From CAVRQM01 sp965246915 (GTDB lineage: Bacteria; Pseudomonadota; Alphaproteobacteria; Acetobacterales; Acetobacteraceae), in contig CBDFGB010000033.1 in assembly GCA_965246915.1 (NCBI GenBank), positions 1 through 64,000 of the forward strand: a stretch of 64,000 nucleotides of DNA, given 5' to 3'. Both the position numbers and the translations under genes were made by a program. Under the pieces are notes generated by a model. That model made no database searches. It saw nothing but the letters and a program-made list of their open reading frames with translations, and was not told where the DNA came from. This document shows positions 62,525 through 64,000 of the stretch, piece after piece. Every line of letters starts with the position of its first letter. The first letter of the stretch is position 1.

Positions 62525-63619
62525 ATGGGATTCAATTGCGGCATCGTGGGGCTGCCGAATGTCGGCAAGAGCACACTGTTCAACGCGCTGACCGCGACCG
62601 CCGCGGCGCAGGCCGCCAACTACCCGTTCTGCACGATCGAGCCGAACGTGGGGCGGGTCGCGGTCCCCGACCCCCGGCTGGCGGTGCTGTCGGCGATCGG
62701 CAAGAGTGCCAAGATCGTACCGACCAGTCTTGAGTTCGTCGATATCGCCGGACTGGTGCGGGGCGCCTCGCGCGGCGAGGGCCTGGGCAACCAGTTCCTG
62801 GCCAATATTCGCGAGGTGGACGCGATCATCCATGTGCTGCGCTGTTTCGAGGACGGCGACATCACCCATGTCGAGGGCAGCATCGACCCGATCCGCGACG
62901 CCGAGACGGTGGAGACCGAGCTGATGCTCGCCGACCTCGACAGTTGCGAGAAGCGGCTGCCGGCGCTGCAGAAGCGCGCCAAGGGCGGCGACAAGGAGTC
63001 CATCGCGCAGGTCGCGTTGATGGAGCCGATCGTCGCGGCACTGACAGCGGGCCAGCCGGCGCGGACGGCGATCGCGCCGGGCGATGTCGAGGCGGCGAAG
63101 CGGCTGCAGCTCATGACCAGCAAACCCGTGCTGTATGTCTGCAACGTCGAGGAAGCCGCCGCCGCCGACGGCAACGCGCAATCGGCCCGCGTGTTCGAGC
63201 GCGCCAAGGCCGAGGGCGCACGGGCGGTCGTCGTCTCGGCGGCGATCGAGGCGGAGGTCAGCCAGTTGTCGGAGGGCGACCGCGCGGAGTTCCTGGAAGG
63301 GCTGGGCCTGTCGGACAGCGGCTTGGACCGGGTGATCCGGGCCGGCTACGACCTGCTCGGGCTCATCACGTATTTCACCGTCGGTCCGAAGGAGACGCGA
63401 GCCTGGACGATCGTGCGCGGCACGAAAGCCCCGCAGGCGGCGGCCGTGATCCACAACGATTTCGAACGTGGATTCATCGCCTCGGAGACGATCGCCTATG
63501 ACGACTACGTGGCGGGCAAGGGCGAGGCGGGCGCGCGCGACGCGGGAAAGCTACGGATCGAGGGGCGGGACTATATCGTGCGCGACGGCGACGTCCTGGA
63601 GTTTCGCTTCAACGTGTAG
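62525..63619 (+). CDS. ychF: redox-regulated ribosome-binding ATPase YchF
   Basis: A 364-residue Obg-family protein. The P-loop GLPNVGKSTLFNALT, switch region FVDIAGLVRGASRGEGLGNQ, a coiled-coil insertion (about 130-200) and the C-terminal TGS domain (AWTIVRGTKAPQAAAVIHND, then GKLRIEGRDYIVRDGDVLEF) are complete. Family members hydrolyse ATP rather than GTP because the G4 motif is altered (NVEE here in place of NKxD). Last gene of rplY-pth-ychF; an AT-rich inverted repeat follows. Confidence 0.96.
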   Translation: MGFNCGIVGLPNVGKSTLFNALTATAAAQAANYPFCTIEPNVGRVAVPDPRLAVLSAIGKSAKIVPTSLEFVDIAGLVRGASRGEGLGNQFLANIREVDAIIHVLRCFEDGDITHVEGSIDPIRDAETVETELMLADLDSCEKRLPALQKRAKGGDKESIAQVALMEPIVAALTAGQPARTAIAPGDVEAAKRLQLMTSKPVLYVCNVEEAAAADGNAQSARVFERAKAEGARAVVVSAAIEAEVSQLSEGDRAEFLEGLGLSDSGLDRVIRAGYDLLGLITYFTVGPKETRAWTIVRGTKAPQAAAVIHNDFERGFIASETIAYDDYVAGKGEAGARDAGKLRIEGRDYIVRDGDVLEFRFNV

Positions 63620-64000
63620 CTATTTATTACGTATTCGTAATGAAATGCGCGCGCATGGCGGGACTGGCTTAGGCCCGCTTTGGAGAATTGAGTGGCGGGG
63701 CGGCCGCCCGTTCCCGGTGATCCGGCCCCATGCCGGTCTGGTCGGCCAACCCTGGGACGTCCCTCCGGGGCTCGTCCCTCGTCTCCCGTTCGGCCGCGTC
63801 ATGGCCAGACCGTCCGGGCAGCAACCGCGGTCGCGAGGACCGCGAGAATGAGGTCGTCCGCCGCCGTGTTCGTGGTTTCAATTGTGGTTCGCATGTCGCG
63901 GCGTCGGCGACGCGGGGCGGGAAGAGCGACGGTGGCAGGTCTGGGCCGGGCTCTATCCCCAACATTCGGCAGAGCGGCCTGAGGATTCGCCCTGCTTGCG
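63620..64000. other. downstream region after ychF with AT-rich palindrome, no firm gene
   Basis: ATTACG-TATT-CGTAAT (63626-63641) starts 6 nt after the ychF stop and could be a weak terminator or operator. The rest is GC-rich without a convincing long gene. Plus-strand frames here are Arg/Pro-rich and look non-coding. Confidence 0.4.
63799..63894 (-). CDS. candidate 31-residue small protein with one hydrophobic helix
   Basis: An ATG at 63894 opens a short frame reading MRTTIETTNTAADDLILAV and then LATAVAARTVWP before a TGA at 63799-63801. The Thr-rich start and the single hydrophobic helix (LILAVLATAVAA) look like a small membrane peptide, but there is no clear ribosome-binding site and no homologue I recognise. 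Weak candidate only. Confidence 0.2.
   Translation of the reverse strand: MRTTIETTNTAADDLILAVLATAVAARTVWP

Overview
The window is a high-GC chromosomal segment (roughly two thirds G+C by eye, one clear AT-richer island) of an alphaproteobacterium, probably a member of the Rhodospirillales/Acetobacteraceae. This rests on the S4, IF-3, L25 and PurF protein sequences, the radA/cvpA/purF/SDR and L25-pth-ychF gene orders, PQQ alcohol dehydrogenases and an MbfA-type ferritin/VIT1 iron exporter. The genus cannot be fixed from the sequence alone.

Layout: 1-10.5 kb holds rpsD (5' end outside the window), an asparaginase of the Rhizobium etli type, prfC, a glutathionyl-hydroquinone reductase, a TPR protein, an NAD-binding epimerase, a hydrolase and two glycosyltransferases. 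Three of the first four genes each carry one apparent extra base, most easily read as sequence error. 10.5-13.1 kb is thrS-infC. 13.1-16.7 kb is a ribose/xylose-type sugar ABC transporter on the minus strand. 16.9-21.6 kb is a glycan cluster: two paralogous GT-A enzymes flank a PLOD-like glycosyltransferase and are followed by an exported retaining glycosidase. 21.6-27.2 kb has acoABC (minus) and aroE-hutH (plus).

27.2-29.8 kb is an AT-richer accessory island with two unrecognised probably exported proteins and a decayed IS5-type transposase. 29.8-39 kb contains a lipoprotein, a tightly overlapping catabolic operon (Fe-ADH, enolase-superfamily enzyme, LysR, DUF4432 epimerase-like protein), and an MFS transporter followed by a dimethylglycine/sarcosine dehydrogenase-like enzyme. 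39.4-43.2 kb has two tandem exported quinoprotein paralogs that share an upstream leader. 43.2-46.6 kb is a DUF4214 protein plus two GT-B glycosyltransferases. 46.7-53 kb has a chemoreceptor, a dihydropyrimidinase, an exported unknown, MbfA and an SDR.

53-58.9 kb carries purF, cvpA, a PQQ alcohol dehydrogenase with the Asp-Tyr-Asp signature of lanthanide-dependent enzymes, a probably Tat-exported bc1-type Rieske protein overlapping radA, and radA. 58.9-61.1 kb is a hybrid sensor kinase. 61.2-63.6 kb is rplY/ctc, pth and ychF.

The most interesting candidates for something undescribed are: (i) the PQQ dehydrogenase/Rieske pair between radA and cvpA-purF; (ii) the tandem quinoproteins with a duplicated leader and a 13-C tract; (iii) the GT-A/PLOD-like/GT-A plus glycosidase cluster; and (iv) the AT-rich island. 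No CRISPR array, tRNA, rRNA or intact mobile element was found.
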